Shown one piece after another: positions 15,549 to 23,116 of a stretch of 25,498 nucleotides of DNA. Origin of the DNA: Caldimicrobium sp964493015 (GTDB lineage Bacteria; Desulfobacterota; Thermodesulfobacteria; Thermodesulfobacteriales; Thermodesulfobacteriaceae); contig CAZBLU010000019.1 in the NCBI GenBank assembly GCA_964493015.1, positions 1 to 25,498 of the forward strand, in the 5' to 3' direction. The translations under genes and the position numbers were made by a program. Numbering within the stretch: position 1 is the stretch's first letter; every line of letters starts with the position of its first letter. The notes under the pieces were generated by a model, which worked only from the letters and a program-made list of their open reading frames with translations, was not told where the DNA came from and did not search any database.

Positions 15549-16733
15549 ATGATAGGGATTTCTAAGCTTTATTGTGGGACAGTTGAGGCCTCTGACCCTC
15601 TGCGCTATGGACGAAGGGCTAAGGATCTACCCTCTCATTTGTTACAATTTTCTGTGGATAAAAAGCCTGTTGTGGTCTGGAATGTGACCAAGGCCTGCAA
15701 TTTGAGATGTATCCACTGTTATGCCTCTGCAGACAATAACCCTGCTGAGAATGAGCTTACGCTTGAGGAGGGCTTTAGACTCCTTGAGGATTTAGCCCAG
15801 TTTGGCTGTCCAGTGGTCCTTTTTTCTGGGGGAGAGCCTTTAGTAAGATCTGATATTTTGGACCTTATTCATAAGGCGGTTAGCCTTGGCTTGAGGGCTG
15901 TGCTTTCTACCAACGGAACCCTTATTGATGAGGCCTTGGCTAAAGAGCTAAAGAAATTGGGCCTTTCCTATGTGGGGATTAGCCTTGATGGCATTGGAGA
16001 GGTTCATGATCGCTTTAGGGTCTCTAAAGGTTGTTTTGAGAAGGTAGTAAGGGCTATAGAAAATTGTAAGCGTGAAGGCATTAAGGTGGGCTTAAGATTT
16101 ACCATTAATAAATTTAATGCTGAAGAGATCCCCAAGGTCTTTGACTTTGTGGAAGAGGCAGAGATCCCTCGCATATGTTTTTATCATTTAGTCTATGCTG
16201 GAAGGGGGAGTAAGCTCATTGAACAGGACCTTTCTCATGAAGAGACAAGAAAATGGGTAGACTATATCATTGACAGAACTAAGGAACTCCACGATAAGGG
16301 ACACAAGGTAGAGGTGCTTACTGTGGACAATCACGCTGATGGTCCCTATCTCTATTTACGGATGAAGAGGGAGGGAAATCCTCGGGCAGAAGAGGTCTAC
16401 CAACTTCTCCTTATGAATGGGGGAAATAACTCAGGTGTCGGTATTGGTTGTGTATCCTGGGATGGCTCAGTGCATGCCGATCAGTTCTGGAGGCACTATA
16501 GCTTTGGTAATGTGCGGGAGAGGCCTTTTAGCGTGATCTGGATGGACACCTCTGATCCTCTTATGGCCAAGCTTAAAGAGAAGAAGAAACATGTAAAGGG
16601 AAGATGTAGCCTTTGTAGATTTTTAGAGGTCTGTGGGGGCAATTTCAGGGTGAGGGCAGAAGCTTACTATGGTGATACCTGGGCCCCAGACCCTGCCTGC
16701 TACTTAACAGATGAAGAGATTGGGATAGCCTAA
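15549..16733 (+). CDS. ahbC: 12,18-didecarboxysiroheme deacetylase, radical SAM (AhbC)
   Basis: Removes two acetate side chains from 12,18-didecarboxysiroheme to give Fe-coproporphyrin III in the siroheme-dependent heme pathway of sulfate reducers and archaea. The N-terminus (ISKLYCGTVE, then DPLRYGR) is typical of the AhbC/NirJ group. The radical SAM cluster motif is C50-x3-C54-x2-C57, with GGEP at about 94-97; the C-terminal SPASM-like part has Cys353, 356, 362 and 384 for a second Fe-S cluster. 394 aa is normal. ATG at 15549; the strong AGGAGGTG lies at 15531-15538, an unusually long 12 bp away, with a weak GAG closer. NirJ of heme d1 synthesis is the main alternative, but no nir genes are present. 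No ahbA, ahbB or ahbD lies in the window. Confidence 0.85.
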   Translation: MIGISKLYCGTVEASDPLRYGRRAKDLPSHLLQFSVDKKPVVVWNVTKACNLRCIHCYASADNNPAENELTLEEGFRLLEDLAQFGCPVVLFSGGEPLVRSDILDLIHKAVSLGLRAVLSTNGTLIDEALAKELKKLGLSYVGISLDGIGEVHDRFRVSKGCFEKVVRAIENCKREGIKVGLRFTINKFNAEEIPKVFDFVEEAEIPRICFYHLVYAGRGSKLIEQDLSHEETRKWVDYIIDRTKELHDKGHKVEVLTVDNHADGPYLYLRMKREGNPRAEEVYQLLLMNGGNNSGVGIGCVSWDGSVHADQFWRHYSFGNVRERPFSVIWMDTSDPLMAKLKEKKKHVKGRCSLCRFLEVCGGNFRVRAEAYYGDTWAPDPACYLTDEEIGIA

Positions 16734-16756
16734 AATCTTCATTAAGGAGGGCAAAA

Positions 16757-17347
16757 ATGGCTAAAATGGAAAGGGCACTCCTAAGTGTTACTGATAAGAC
16801 AGGGATTGTAGAGTTTGCTAAAGAGCTTTCTTCCTTAGGGATTGAGATTGTCTCCACTGGGGGTACGGCAAAGACCATTAGAGAGGGTGGAGTGAGGGTA
16901 ATTGATATCTCCGAGCTTACAGGTTTCCCTGAGATACTTGGAGGTAGAGTTAAGACCCTGCATCCCTTGGTGCATGGGGGAATTCTTTTCAAAAGGGATG
17001 ATCCTGAGCATGTGGAAACCGTAAAAAAGGTGGGAATTAAGCCTATTGACCTTGTAGTGGTCAATCTCTATGCTTTTGATAAGGTTGTTGCCCAAAAGGG
17101 AGACCTGGATACAGCTATTGAAAATATTGATATCGGAGGGCCTACTCTACTTAGAGCCAGTGCCAAGAATTTTAAGTATGTGACTGTAGTTATAGATCCT
17201 GCCGATTATGAGAAGGTTCTTGAAGAGATCAGGGCTTACGGTAATACTACCTTAGAGACCAGGTTTGAACTTGCTAAAAAGGTTTTCAAACTTACCAGTT
17301 CCTACGACCAGATGATCTATGACTATCTCTCTACCTTTGAGCTCTAA
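16757..17347 (+). CDS. purH: IMP cyclohydrolase (PurH N-terminal domain only)
   Basis: Closes the purine ring, converting FAICAR to IMP, the last step of purine synthesis. Shows the MGS-like PurH domain: STGGT (33-37), GRVKTLHP (63-70), VVNLYAF (101-107) and ENIDIGGPTLLRASAKN (122-138). Bifunctional PurH has about 510-530 aa; this protein stops at 196, exactly at the boundary before the AICAR transformylase domain, and aroD starts 11 bp later. So the transformylase activity must come from a separate gene outside the window (for example a second PurH half or a PurP-type enzyme). The clean domain boundary and good ribosome site (AAGGAGG, 16744-16750) argue for a functional single-domain enzyme rather than a truncation. 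Confidence 0.92.
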   Translation: MAKMERALLSVTDKTGIVEFAKELSSLGIEIVSTGGTAKTIREGGVRVIDISELTGFPEILGGRVKTLHPLVHGGILFKRDDPEHVETVKKVGIKPIDLVVVNLYAFDKVVAQKGDLDTAIENIDIGGPTLLRASAKNFKYVTVVIDPADYEKVLEEIRAYGNTTLETRFELAKKVFKLTSSYDQMIYDYLSTFEL

Positions 17348-17358
17348 GTTGGTAATAA

Positions 17359-18039
17359 ATGTTTTGTGTAGTCTTAGCTGAGAAGACCTGGGAAGAAGTA
17401 TATAGCAAGTTTAATCAAACTAAGGAGTATACCCATCTTTTTGAGCTAAGGCTTGACTATCTGGAAGAGCCTTTCGGAGAACCCCTCGAGAGGCTTTTAG
17501 CTCTACCTTATAAGTTTATTTGCACCTTTAGGGCAAGGGAGGAGGGTGGTGCAAGAGCGGTGCCCTTTCTTGAGCGCTTAGAGGTGCTTGAGAGGTGCGC
17601 AAGTCTTGGGGCTTATCTTATAGACCTTGAGTGGAAGTCCTTTTTAAGAAACAGAGACAGGGTCACTAAAAGCCCCTTTTATCCAGATAAGTTTCTCTTT
17701 TCTTATCACAATTTTGAAAAAACACCCCCCATAACTGCACTTAAAAGGATAATTAAGGAGGCCTCTTACAGGGGGATAAAGAGATTAAAGATAACTACTT
17801 TTTGTCAGAGCCTGCAGGAGTCCCTCAATCTTCTAAGCCTAATAGAATATGGTAAGGCCTTTGGGCTTGAGATGATTGTCTTTGGTATGGGGGGGAAGGG
17901 AAGGCTTTCCCGCCTCTTGAGCTTACTTCTTGGTGCCCCTTTTACCTATGTCTTTCCCCCAGGGGGTCAGCCCCTTGCCCCTGGACAGATGGATATCTTA
18001 GAGGCTAAAAGACTCTTTGAGGTTTTGAAAAATGTATAG
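17359..18039 (+). CDS. aroD: 3-dehydroquinate dehydratase, type I
   Basis: Third step of the shikimate pathway, via a Schiff base. Seen: ELRLDYLE (29-36, Glu29 and Arg31), TFRAR (56-60), base His117 in SYHNFEKTP (115-123), probable Schiff-base Lys144 in KRLKITT, Arg185 in GRLSR and GQM (209-211). In most type I enzymes the residue after the catalytic His is Asp (SYHDF); here it is Asn118. 226 aa is normal. The ribosome site is weak, so coupling to upstream translation is likely; the end overlaps aroE by 8 bp. First of four contiguous aro genes. Confidence 0.9.
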   Translation: MFCVVLAEKTWEEVYSKFNQTKEYTHLFELRLDYLEEPFGEPLERLLALPYKFICTFRAREEGGARAVPFLERLEVLERCASLGAYLIDLEWKSFLRNRDRVTKSPFYPDKFLFSYHNFEKTPPITALKRIIKEASYRGIKRLKITTFCQSLQESLNLLSLIEYGKAFGLEMIVFGMGGKGRLSRLLSLLLGAPFTYVFPPGGQPLAPGQMDILEAKRLFEVLKNV

Positions 18040-18865
18040 GGTCTTTGGTATAATAGGGGATCCAGTTTCTCATTCTCTTTCACCAGCCATGCATAATGCT
18101 GCCTTTAGAGCCTTAGGAATTAGGGCAGTTTATGGAGCCTTTTTGGTAAAAAGGGATGATTTGGCAAAGGCTCTCTCTGGACTTAAGGCTCTTAATATTT
18201 CAGGAGTTTCGGTGACTATTCCCCATAAAGAGGAGATTATGTCCTATCTTGATGAAGTGGATAATGTGGCTAAGGCGATAGGGGCTGTCAATACGGTAAT
18301 TAATAAGGGGGGAAGGCTCTGGGGCACAAACACGGATTGGTTGGGAGTAAAAAAGGCCTTTGAGGAGAGAGGAATAAATTTAGAAGGGAAGAGGGCAGTA
18401 GTTTTAGGGGCTGGTGGGGCAAGCAGGGCAGTTATTTATGCCCTAAAAGAGGCAAATATAAGGGAGGTCATAATCTTTAATCGCACCTGGGAGAGGGCCT
18501 TAGAGCTTGCTAAGAGTTTTTCTGTAGAGGCCCTTCCTTGGGAGGAGTTGCCAAAGACCAAGGGAGATATAATCATTCAGGCAACAAGCGTGGGCTTAAA
18601 GAGCAAGGAATCCCCAGTATCTGAAGAGATTATAAAAAACTTTCAGGTTGCCATGGACATAGTCTATCTTCCCCTGAAAACGAGATTTTTAGAGCTTGCA
18701 GAAAGAAACCATTTGATAGTCATTGATGGGTTGAGGATGTTACTCCATCAAGGAGCAGAGCAATTTAAGCTTTTTACAGGTTTTGAGCCACCTCTTGAGG
18801 TTATGGAGAGGGTTCTTTATGAGGAAGTAAAGAAATTAGAAAAGGAGTTTGTCCTTGGAAATTAG
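18032..18865 (+). CDS. aroE: Shikimate dehydrogenase
   Basis: NADP-dependent reduction of 3-dehydroshikimate to shikimate, fourth step of the pathway. Substrate residues Ser14 and Ser16 (SHSLSP), Lys66 in TIPHK, Asn87 in GAVNTV and Asp102 in GTNTDW are all present; the nucleotide-binding loop is GAGGASRA (126-133), followed by NRT (about 146-148). 277 aa is normal. Overlaps aroD by 8 bp and aroA by 11 bp, so the aro genes are translationally coupled. Confidence 0.95.
   Translation: MYRVFGIIGDPVSHSLSPAMHNAAFRALGIRAVYGAFLVKRDDLAKALSGLKALNISGVSVTIPHKEEIMSYLDEVDNVAKAIGAVNTVINKGGRLWGTNTDWLGVKKAFEERGINLEGKRAVVLGAGGASRAVIYALKEANIREVIIFNRTWERALELAKSFSVEALPWEELPKTKGDIIIQATSVGLKSKESPVSEEIIKNFQVAMDIVYLPLKTRFLELAERNHLIVIDGLRMLLHQGAEQFKLFTGFEPPLEVMERVLYEEVKKLEKEFVLGN
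18841..18847 (+). promoter_or_regulatory. Shine-Dalgarno site that decides the aroA start
   Basis: AAAGGAG lies 7 bp before the TTG at 18855 but only 1 bp before an in-frame TTG at 18849. Spacing favours 18855. No ATG or GTG start is available nearby. Confidence 0.6.
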
Positions 18866-20132
18866 AAGAGTTGACCCCTTAAAGGATTTTAAGGAATTAA
18901 AAATTACTCTTCCCTCATCTAAAAGTTTGACCCAAAGGGCCTTTTTGTGTGCAGGCCTTGCCGAAGGGAGCTCACTAATTAAGAATCCTTTAAGGAGTGA
19001 GGATCCCCTTTTACTTAAGGAAGCCTTGGAAAAGACAGGGGTAAGTTTTGAGCTAAGAGGAGATGATTATTTAATTAAGGGGGTCCGAGGAAGACCAAGG
19101 CTTCAAAGGGAGAAGACCTATTTAGGTAATAACGGAACAGGGGCTCGCTTTTTCCTTGCCTATGCTTCTTTAGGAGAGGGTGACTGGTTGGAGATATATG
19201 GCAAGGAGCGCCTCCATGAGAGGCCAATGGATTCCCTAATTTTTGCCTTAAGAGGCCTTTCTGCCAGGATAGAGTGTCTGCAAAGGGAGGGGTACCTTCC
19301 TGTAAGGGTATATGCCTCAAAGTTAAAGAGTAGCCCTATAAAACTTCCAGGAAATGTGAGTAGTCAATTTATCTCAGCTTTACTCCTTGTTGGGCCCTAT
19401 TTGCCCTCTGGGCTTGAGATTAAAATTGAGGGAGAGCTCTTTTCTCAGAGCTATGTAGAAATGACCCTTGAGGTGATGAGAAAATTTGGGGTAAATCCAG
19501 AGTTCAGAGAAGGGGTTTTTTACGTTCCTAAGGGAGCTTATCAGGCAAGAGAGTATGAAGTGCCTGCAGATGCCTCAAGTGCCTCCTATTTCCTTGCCAT
19601 ACCTCTTATTCTTGGGAGGGGCAAGGTTATTATTTCCAACTATGATTACCACACCAAACAGGCAGATGTAGCCTTCTTGGAATTTCTTAGGGAGATGGGG
19701 GCAAAGGTTTCACCTTTAGAGCCCTTGGGAATTGAGGTCTCCTTTGAGGGAAGGCCCAAAGGAGGAAAATTTAATTTAAGAGATTGTCCAGATCTCTTTC
19801 CTACTATGGCGGTCCTTGGGGCTTTAGCTGAGGGAGAAACCCTTCTCTATGGGGCACCCCATCTGAGATATAAGGAAACAGATAGAATTAAGGCCATGGC
19901 TACAGAGCTTTCCAAACTTGGGGTGAAGATTGAAGAGCTTCCTGATGGTCTGAAAATAAGGGGTGGAGAGGAATTCAGGGAGGCTTTAATAAATACCTAT
20001 GATGACCATCGCATAGCTATGGCCTTTGCCGTGCTTGCCTTGAAGGCTGGCCCTCTACAAATAGAGAATCCTTCCTGTGTAGCTAAATCTTTACCGAGTT
20101 TCTGGGAGCTCTTGGAAAGGATTTATGAATAA
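18855..20132 (+). CDS. aroA: 3-phosphoshikimate 1-carboxyvinyltransferase (EPSP synthase)
   Basis: Joins shikimate 3-phosphate and phosphoenolpyruvate to form EPSP. Seen: PSSKSLTQRA near the N-terminus (Lys23 and Arg28 equivalents of E. coli K22/R27), GNNGTGARFF (91-100), ERPMDSL (122-128), NVSSQF, DCPDLFP with the catalytic Asp, YKETDRI, DDHRIAM and AKSLPSF near the C-terminus. The loop that is NAGTAMRP in E. coli reads NNGTGARF, so the position of Pro101 holds Phe; changes here affect glyphosate binding in other EPSP synthases. 425 aa is the usual length. Start codon is TTG, chosen from the ribosome site. It overlaps aroE by 11 bp and aroK by 8 bp. Confidence 0.94.
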   Translation: MEIRRVDPLKDFKELKITLPSSKSLTQRAFLCAGLAEGSSLIKNPLRSEDPLLLKEALEKTGVSFELRGDDYLIKGVRGRPRLQREKTYLGNNGTGARFFLAYASLGEGDWLEIYGKERLHERPMDSLIFALRGLSARIECLQREGYLPVRVYASKLKSSPIKLPGNVSSQFISALLLVGPYLPSGLEIKIEGELFSQSYVEMTLEVMRKFGVNPEFREGVFYVPKGAYQAREYEVPADASSASYFLAIPLILGRGKVIISNYDYHTKQADVAFLEFLREMGAKVSPLEPLGIEVSFEGRPKGGKFNLRDCPDLFPTMAVLGALAEGETLLYGAPHLRYKETDRIKAMATELSKLGVKIEELPDGLKIRGGEEFREALINTYDDHRIAMAFAVLALKAGPLQIENPSCVAKSLPSFWELLERIYE

Positions 20133-20679
20133 GATAATTTTAATAGGGTTTAGGGGTTCGGGAAAGAGCACAGTGGGGAGGCATTTAGCCCAAAAACTTG
20201 GCTGGGAATTTAGAGATGCCGATGAGGAGATAGAAAGAGAACAGGGGAGAACCATAAGGGAAATAGTTAAGGAGCAGGGCTGGGATTACTTTCGCCAACT
20301 GGAAAGGCTATATTTAAGGGGATTGTTAGGGAAGGAAAGACTTGTATGTGCCCTTGGAGGTGGAGCTGTCTTACATAGAGAAGAAATGGAGGCCCTGCAA
20401 AGGGAGAGCTTAATTATTTGGTTAAAGGTCCCAATGAAGGTTATTATGGAAAGATTAAAGAGAGACCCTAAGACCGAGTCTCAAAGACCCCCTCTTACAA
20501 ATTTATCCTGGGAAAGGGAAATAGAAAGGCTTTACGCTGAGAGAGAGCCCCTTTACAGGGCTTTTGCCCATGTTACTTTATATTACTCAGAAGCTCCTGT
20601 GGAAAAACTTGTAGAGAAACTTTGGCATATGATTAAAGGGAGGTTAGGAGATGAGCAATATAATTGCCAACGCCATTAA
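20125..20679 (+). CDS. aroK: Shikimate kinase
   Basis: Phosphorylates shikimate at the 3-hydroxyl using ATP. P-loop GFRGSGKST (8-16), substrate residues Asp31 and Asp33 (DADEEIE), Arg57 in FRQLE, GGG (78-80), lid Arg in RPPL (121-124) and YAEREPLY (137-144). 184 aa is slightly longer than usual because of a polar tail (last about 12 residues) that overlaps the cheX start by 29 bp. Gene order is aroD-aroE-aroA-aroK; aroB, aroC and DAHP synthase are not in the window. Confidence 0.95.
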   Translation: MNKIILIGFRGSGKSTVGRHLAQKLGWEFRDADEEIEREQGRTIREIVKEQGWDYFRQLERLYLRGLLGKERLVCALGGGAVLHREEMEALQRESLIIWLKVPMKVIMERLKRDPKTESQRPPLTNLSWEREIERLYAEREPLYRAFAHVTLYYSEAPVEKLVEKLWHMIKGRLGDEQYNCQRH

Positions 20680-21121
20680 AGAAGCAGTCTCTGAGGTTAT
20701 TACTACTTACACGGGGAATAACCCTGAATTGGTAGGGACAGAAGTTAGGAAGGAGGATTTTGCTTTAGCTGAGATTTCTTCTATTATAGGAGTAACTGGG
20801 GAAAAGCTTCAGGGGGCCTTTGTAGTTTCCATTGAAAAGGAGCTTCTTTTTAAACTTATGCAAATTCTTTTAGGGGAGGCACCTCAGGAGTTAAATCAGG
20901 AGGCCTTAGATATGGCAGGTGAGCTTGCCAATATGATTTGCGGGGCCTTTAGAAGAAGATTTGAAAATTTTGGCACCACCTTAAAGGCCTCTGTGCCCAG
21001 CATGATCACAGGTAAAGACTATAAAATTCATTCCCTCTGCAAAAGCCCTCGGGTGACCTTTAAGTTCAAAGTGGATAATTCTCACCTATACATTGAATTT
21101 TGTTTAGATAAGCTCTCTTGA
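20651..21121 (+). CDS. cheX: CheX-family chemotaxis phosphatase
   Basis: Probably dephosphorylates CheY-P (CheC/CheX/FliY family) and so resets the flagellar motor signal. The catalytic E-x-x-N signature is Glu91-Leu-Ala-Asn94 in a helix, followed by the family's typical ASVPSMITG (113-121). Length 156 aa and the single E-x-x-N motif fit CheX rather than CheC, which has two. The ATG at 20651 has GGGAGG 7 bp upstream and lies inside the last codons of aroK (29-bp overlap), an odd partner for a chemotaxis gene. No other che genes are in the window, though hook genes lie 17 kb upstream. A general CheX-like regulator unrelated to chemotaxis is possible. Confidence 0.82.
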   Translation: MSNIIANAIKEAVSEVITTYTGNNPELVGTEVRKEDFALAEISSIIGVTGEKLQGAFVVSIEKELLFKLMQILLGEAPQELNQEALDMAGELANMICGAFRRRFENFGTTLKASVPSMITGKDYKIHSLCKSPRVTFKFKVDNSHLYIEFCLDKLS

Positions 21122-21133
21122 GGAGGGTGACAT

Positions 21134-21517
21134 ATGGAAATTAAGACCCATCAAAAGATAGATCAATCTTTAAGTGGGACGCCTTTAGAGCTCAATACTG
21201 GTTTTGCCAAGGTCAAACTTAAAACGGATGAGAGGATGGTTGCCGACGATAAAGGGTTGATCCATGGGGGCTTTCTTTTTAGTCTTGCCGATTATGCAGC
21301 CATGCTTGCTGTCAATGAAGAAACAGTAGTGCTTGCTAAGGCTGAAGTGAAATTTTTAAAACCAGTAGTTTTAGGGGATGAAGTGATTGCTTATGCCACG
21401 GTTAAGGAGGTAGAGGGAAAAAAGCGCAAAGTTGAAGTTGAAGTAAAAAGGGGAGAGGAAATAGTTTTTGTGGGGGAGTTTTTGTGTGTAGTGCCAGAAA
21501 GACATGTGCTTTCTTAA
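21134..21517 (+). CDS. Hotdog-fold thioesterase (PaaI/4HBT-like)
   Basis: Small hotdog-fold protein of 127 aa, likely an acyl-CoA thioesterase; substrate unknown. The long hotdog helix with the conserved HGG start is seen at residues 41-58 (GLIHGGFLFSLADYAAMLAV), with Asp53 as a possible catalytic acid, followed by beta strands (KAEVKFLKPV, EVIAYATV). It has a strong ribosome site (GAGGAGGGTG before the ATG at 21134). It lies between cheX and a small helical protein gene, which overlaps its end by 14 bp. A non-enzymatic acyl-binding role cannot be excluded. Confidence 0.83.
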   Translation: MEIKTHQKIDQSLSGTPLELNTGFAKVKLKTDERMVADDKGLIHGGFLFSLADYAAMLAVNEETVVLAKAEVKFLKPVVLGDEVIAYATVKEVEGKKRKVEVEVKRGEEIVFVGEFLCVVPERHVLS

Positions 21518-21827
21518 GCCTGTGCGTCAGGCCTTTGGGCTTGCCTATTTAGCTGTTCTTGAAAGTATTAATGAATACCTTCTGGAAAAGGCGGGCTTGA
21601 CTAAAAAGCAACTACCTAAATCAACTGAGGCCTACAAGGGGTATCTAAAAAAATACTTTAGTCCTCATAATGGAAAACTTTTGAGAGAATTTGAGAAACT
21701 TTATGATTTGCTTCACATAGCTGGCTATTATAGAGGGCTCCTTTATGATAAAGATGTGGTGAGAGAGGCTTTCAAACTGGCAAGGCGATTCATTGAGAAA
21801 ATAGAGGGACTAAAAGAGGCCTCTTAG
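21504..21827 (+). CDS. Small all-helical protein, HEPN-like (DUF5618-like)
   Basis: 107-aa predicted four-helix protein. The pattern FGLAYLAVLESINEYL near the N-terminus and LHIAGYYRGLLYD (70-82) recalls small HEPN-like/DUF5618 proteins found in thermophiles, but no clear R-x4-6-H RNase motif is visible, so no activity is claimed. The start overlaps the thioesterase gene by 14 bp; a GTG at 21522 is a possible alternative start. The stop codon lies within a palindrome shared with the convergent nfeD gene. Confidence 0.62.
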   Translation: MCFLKPVRQAFGLAYLAVLESINEYLLEKAGLTKKQLPKSTEAYKGYLKKYFSPHNGKLLREFEKLYDLLHIAGYYRGLLYDKDVVREAFKLARRFIEKIEGLKEAS

Positions 21828-21839
21828 TCAAGCCTTTTT
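21808..21839. terminator. Probable bidirectional terminator at overlapping stop codons
   Basis: Bases 21808-21829 form a palindrome (GACTAA, one bulged A, AGAGGCCTCT, TTAGTC) centred on GGCC. On the plus strand it is followed by TTTTT at 21835-21839. The stop codons of both convergent genes (TAG 21825-21827 on plus, TAA 21826-21824 on minus) lie in its right arm, so termination for both directions would sit inside the coding ends. Confidence 0.52.
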
Positions 21840-23116
21840 ACCTTTAAAAGAAAGCCCTTTTTTTCAAGGATGACCACTTTGGAGCCTTCAGGAATTTTTT
21901 CATCAGAGATAGCCTGCCAGATTTCTCCCTCAACGAAGACCTTACCACCTTCAGGGCTTACAGGAGTCAGGGCCTTACCCTGTTTTCCAAGTAGCCCCTC
22001 TCCACCTGATACAGGTTTTTTTCTAAGGGTCTTTATGGCAAGATAGGTAATCCCCCCAAATAGGGCAGCAAAGGTGATCACCACTGTGATGAGGAAGGGT
22101 TGATAGACCCTAAGAGCAGGTGGATTATGCCCAAAGAGAATGAGGGAGCCAAGGAGAAGGGAGATAATGGCTCCTAAGGTGAGGAGCCCATGGGAGGTGA
22201 TTTGGCTTTCTAAAAAGAAAAGTAGCCCTGAGAGTAAAATCAGGGCAAGCCCTGCGTAATTCATAGGTATAATACTTAAACCAAGAAAGGCAAGTATTAA
22301 ACATATGGCTCCAAAGACGCCAGGGAAAATGGCCCCAGGATGAGATAGTTCAAAATAGAGCCCAAGAAGCCCTAACATAAGGAGAAAATAGACAAGATTG
22401 GGATTGGCAAGCACCTTGAGAAATCTGGTTTTTAGGTCCTCCTTTATAGTTTCCAGTTTGGCCTTCTGGAAGGAGAGAATAACTTCTTTTTCTTTGAGTT
22501 TAATCTTTCGTCCCTCAGCCTTTTTAAGGAGTTCTTCCAGATCCTTGGCAATGATTTCCACAACTCCACCTGCCAAGGCCTCTTTTTCTGTAATACTTAT
22601 ACTCTCTTTAACCGCCCGTTCGGCAAAGGTAGCATTTCTCCCCCTTGTTTCTGCAAGGTTTTTGGCCCAGGCTGCAAGGTCATTGGCAATCTTTTCCAGC
22701 ATCTTGGGATCAGCCTTACCAGTGAGTTCAACAGGATGGGCAGCCCCTACATGGGTAGAGGGGGCCATGGCTGCAAGGTGGCTTGCAAGGAGGATGAAAA
22801 CACCAGCTGAAGCTGCTCTTGCTCCTTGAGGGCTTACATAAACTATAACGGGGATACTGCTCTGAAGGATTTCTTTTACAATCTCTCTTGTTGATTCAAC
22901 CAGGCCTCCTGGGGTATCAAGCTCAAGGATTAGGGCAAGTCCTTTTTGGTCTTGGGCGTAATTCAAGGCATAACTAATAAAATTAGAAGTGACAGGGGTG
23001 ATGGCTGAATCAATTTTGATGTGATAGACAACATCTGCAAATGTTCTGTTAGGCAGAATAATGGTAAGGAGAACAAAGAGAAGGGATAAGAGGCCACATT
23101 TAAAAGGTTTCATCAT
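21824..23116 (-). CDS. nfeD: NfeD-family membrane-bound serine protease (ClpP class)
   Basis: Long-form NfeD (stomatin-associated) protease. Order of domains: signal peptide (about 1-27, hydrophobic LLSLLFVLLTIIL), ClpP-like periplasmic serine/lysine protease domain with ELDTPGG (65-71) and the nucleophile Ser103 in ARAASAG, a likely catalytic Lys near 142, five membrane segments (about 241-257, 262-282, 286-302, 310-329, 339-361) and a C-terminal OB-fold NfeD domain (about 374-430, GKQGKALTPVSPEGG). 430 aa is normal. The usual partner gene for a stomatin/SPFH protein is not next to it. ATG at 23116 overlaps the glycosylase gene by 17 bp; an adjacent ATG at 23113 is equally possible. Confidence 0.92.
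   Translation of the reverse strand: MMKPFKCGLLSLLFVLLTIILPNRTFADVVYHIKIDSAITPVTSNFISYALNYAQDQKGLALILELDTPGGLVESTREIVKEILQSSIPVIVYVSPQGARAASAGVFILLASHLAAMAPSTHVGAAHPVELTGKADPKMLEKIANDLAAWAKNLAETRGRNATFAERAVKESISITEKEALAGGVVEIIAKDLEELLKKAEGRKIKLKEKEVILSFQKAKLETIKEDLKTRFLKVLANPNLVYFLLMLGLLGLYFELSHPGAIFPGVFGAICLILAFLGLSIIPMNYAGLALILLSGLLFFLESQITSHGLLTLGAIISLLLGSLILFGHNPPALRVYQPFLITVVITFAALFGGITYLAIKTLRKKPVSGGEGLLGKQGKALTPVSPEGGKVFVEGEIWQAISDEKIPEGSKVVILEKKGFLLKVKRLD

Noticed and set aside
16645..17064. Open frame of 139 codons on the minus strand
   Set aside because: It is antisense to the conserved ahbC C-terminus and the purH start and looks like a shadow of their codon usage.
17348..17358. 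Frameshifted or decayed AICAR transformylase half of purH
   Set aside because: Only 11 bp separate the cyclohydrolase stop from aroD, and aroD is intact, so no remnant is present.
22398..22829. Open frame of 143 codons on the plus strand
   Set aside because: It is antisense to the NfeD protease, has Ser/Leu/Ala-rich low-complexity content and no ribosome site; the minus-strand protein is a clear family member.
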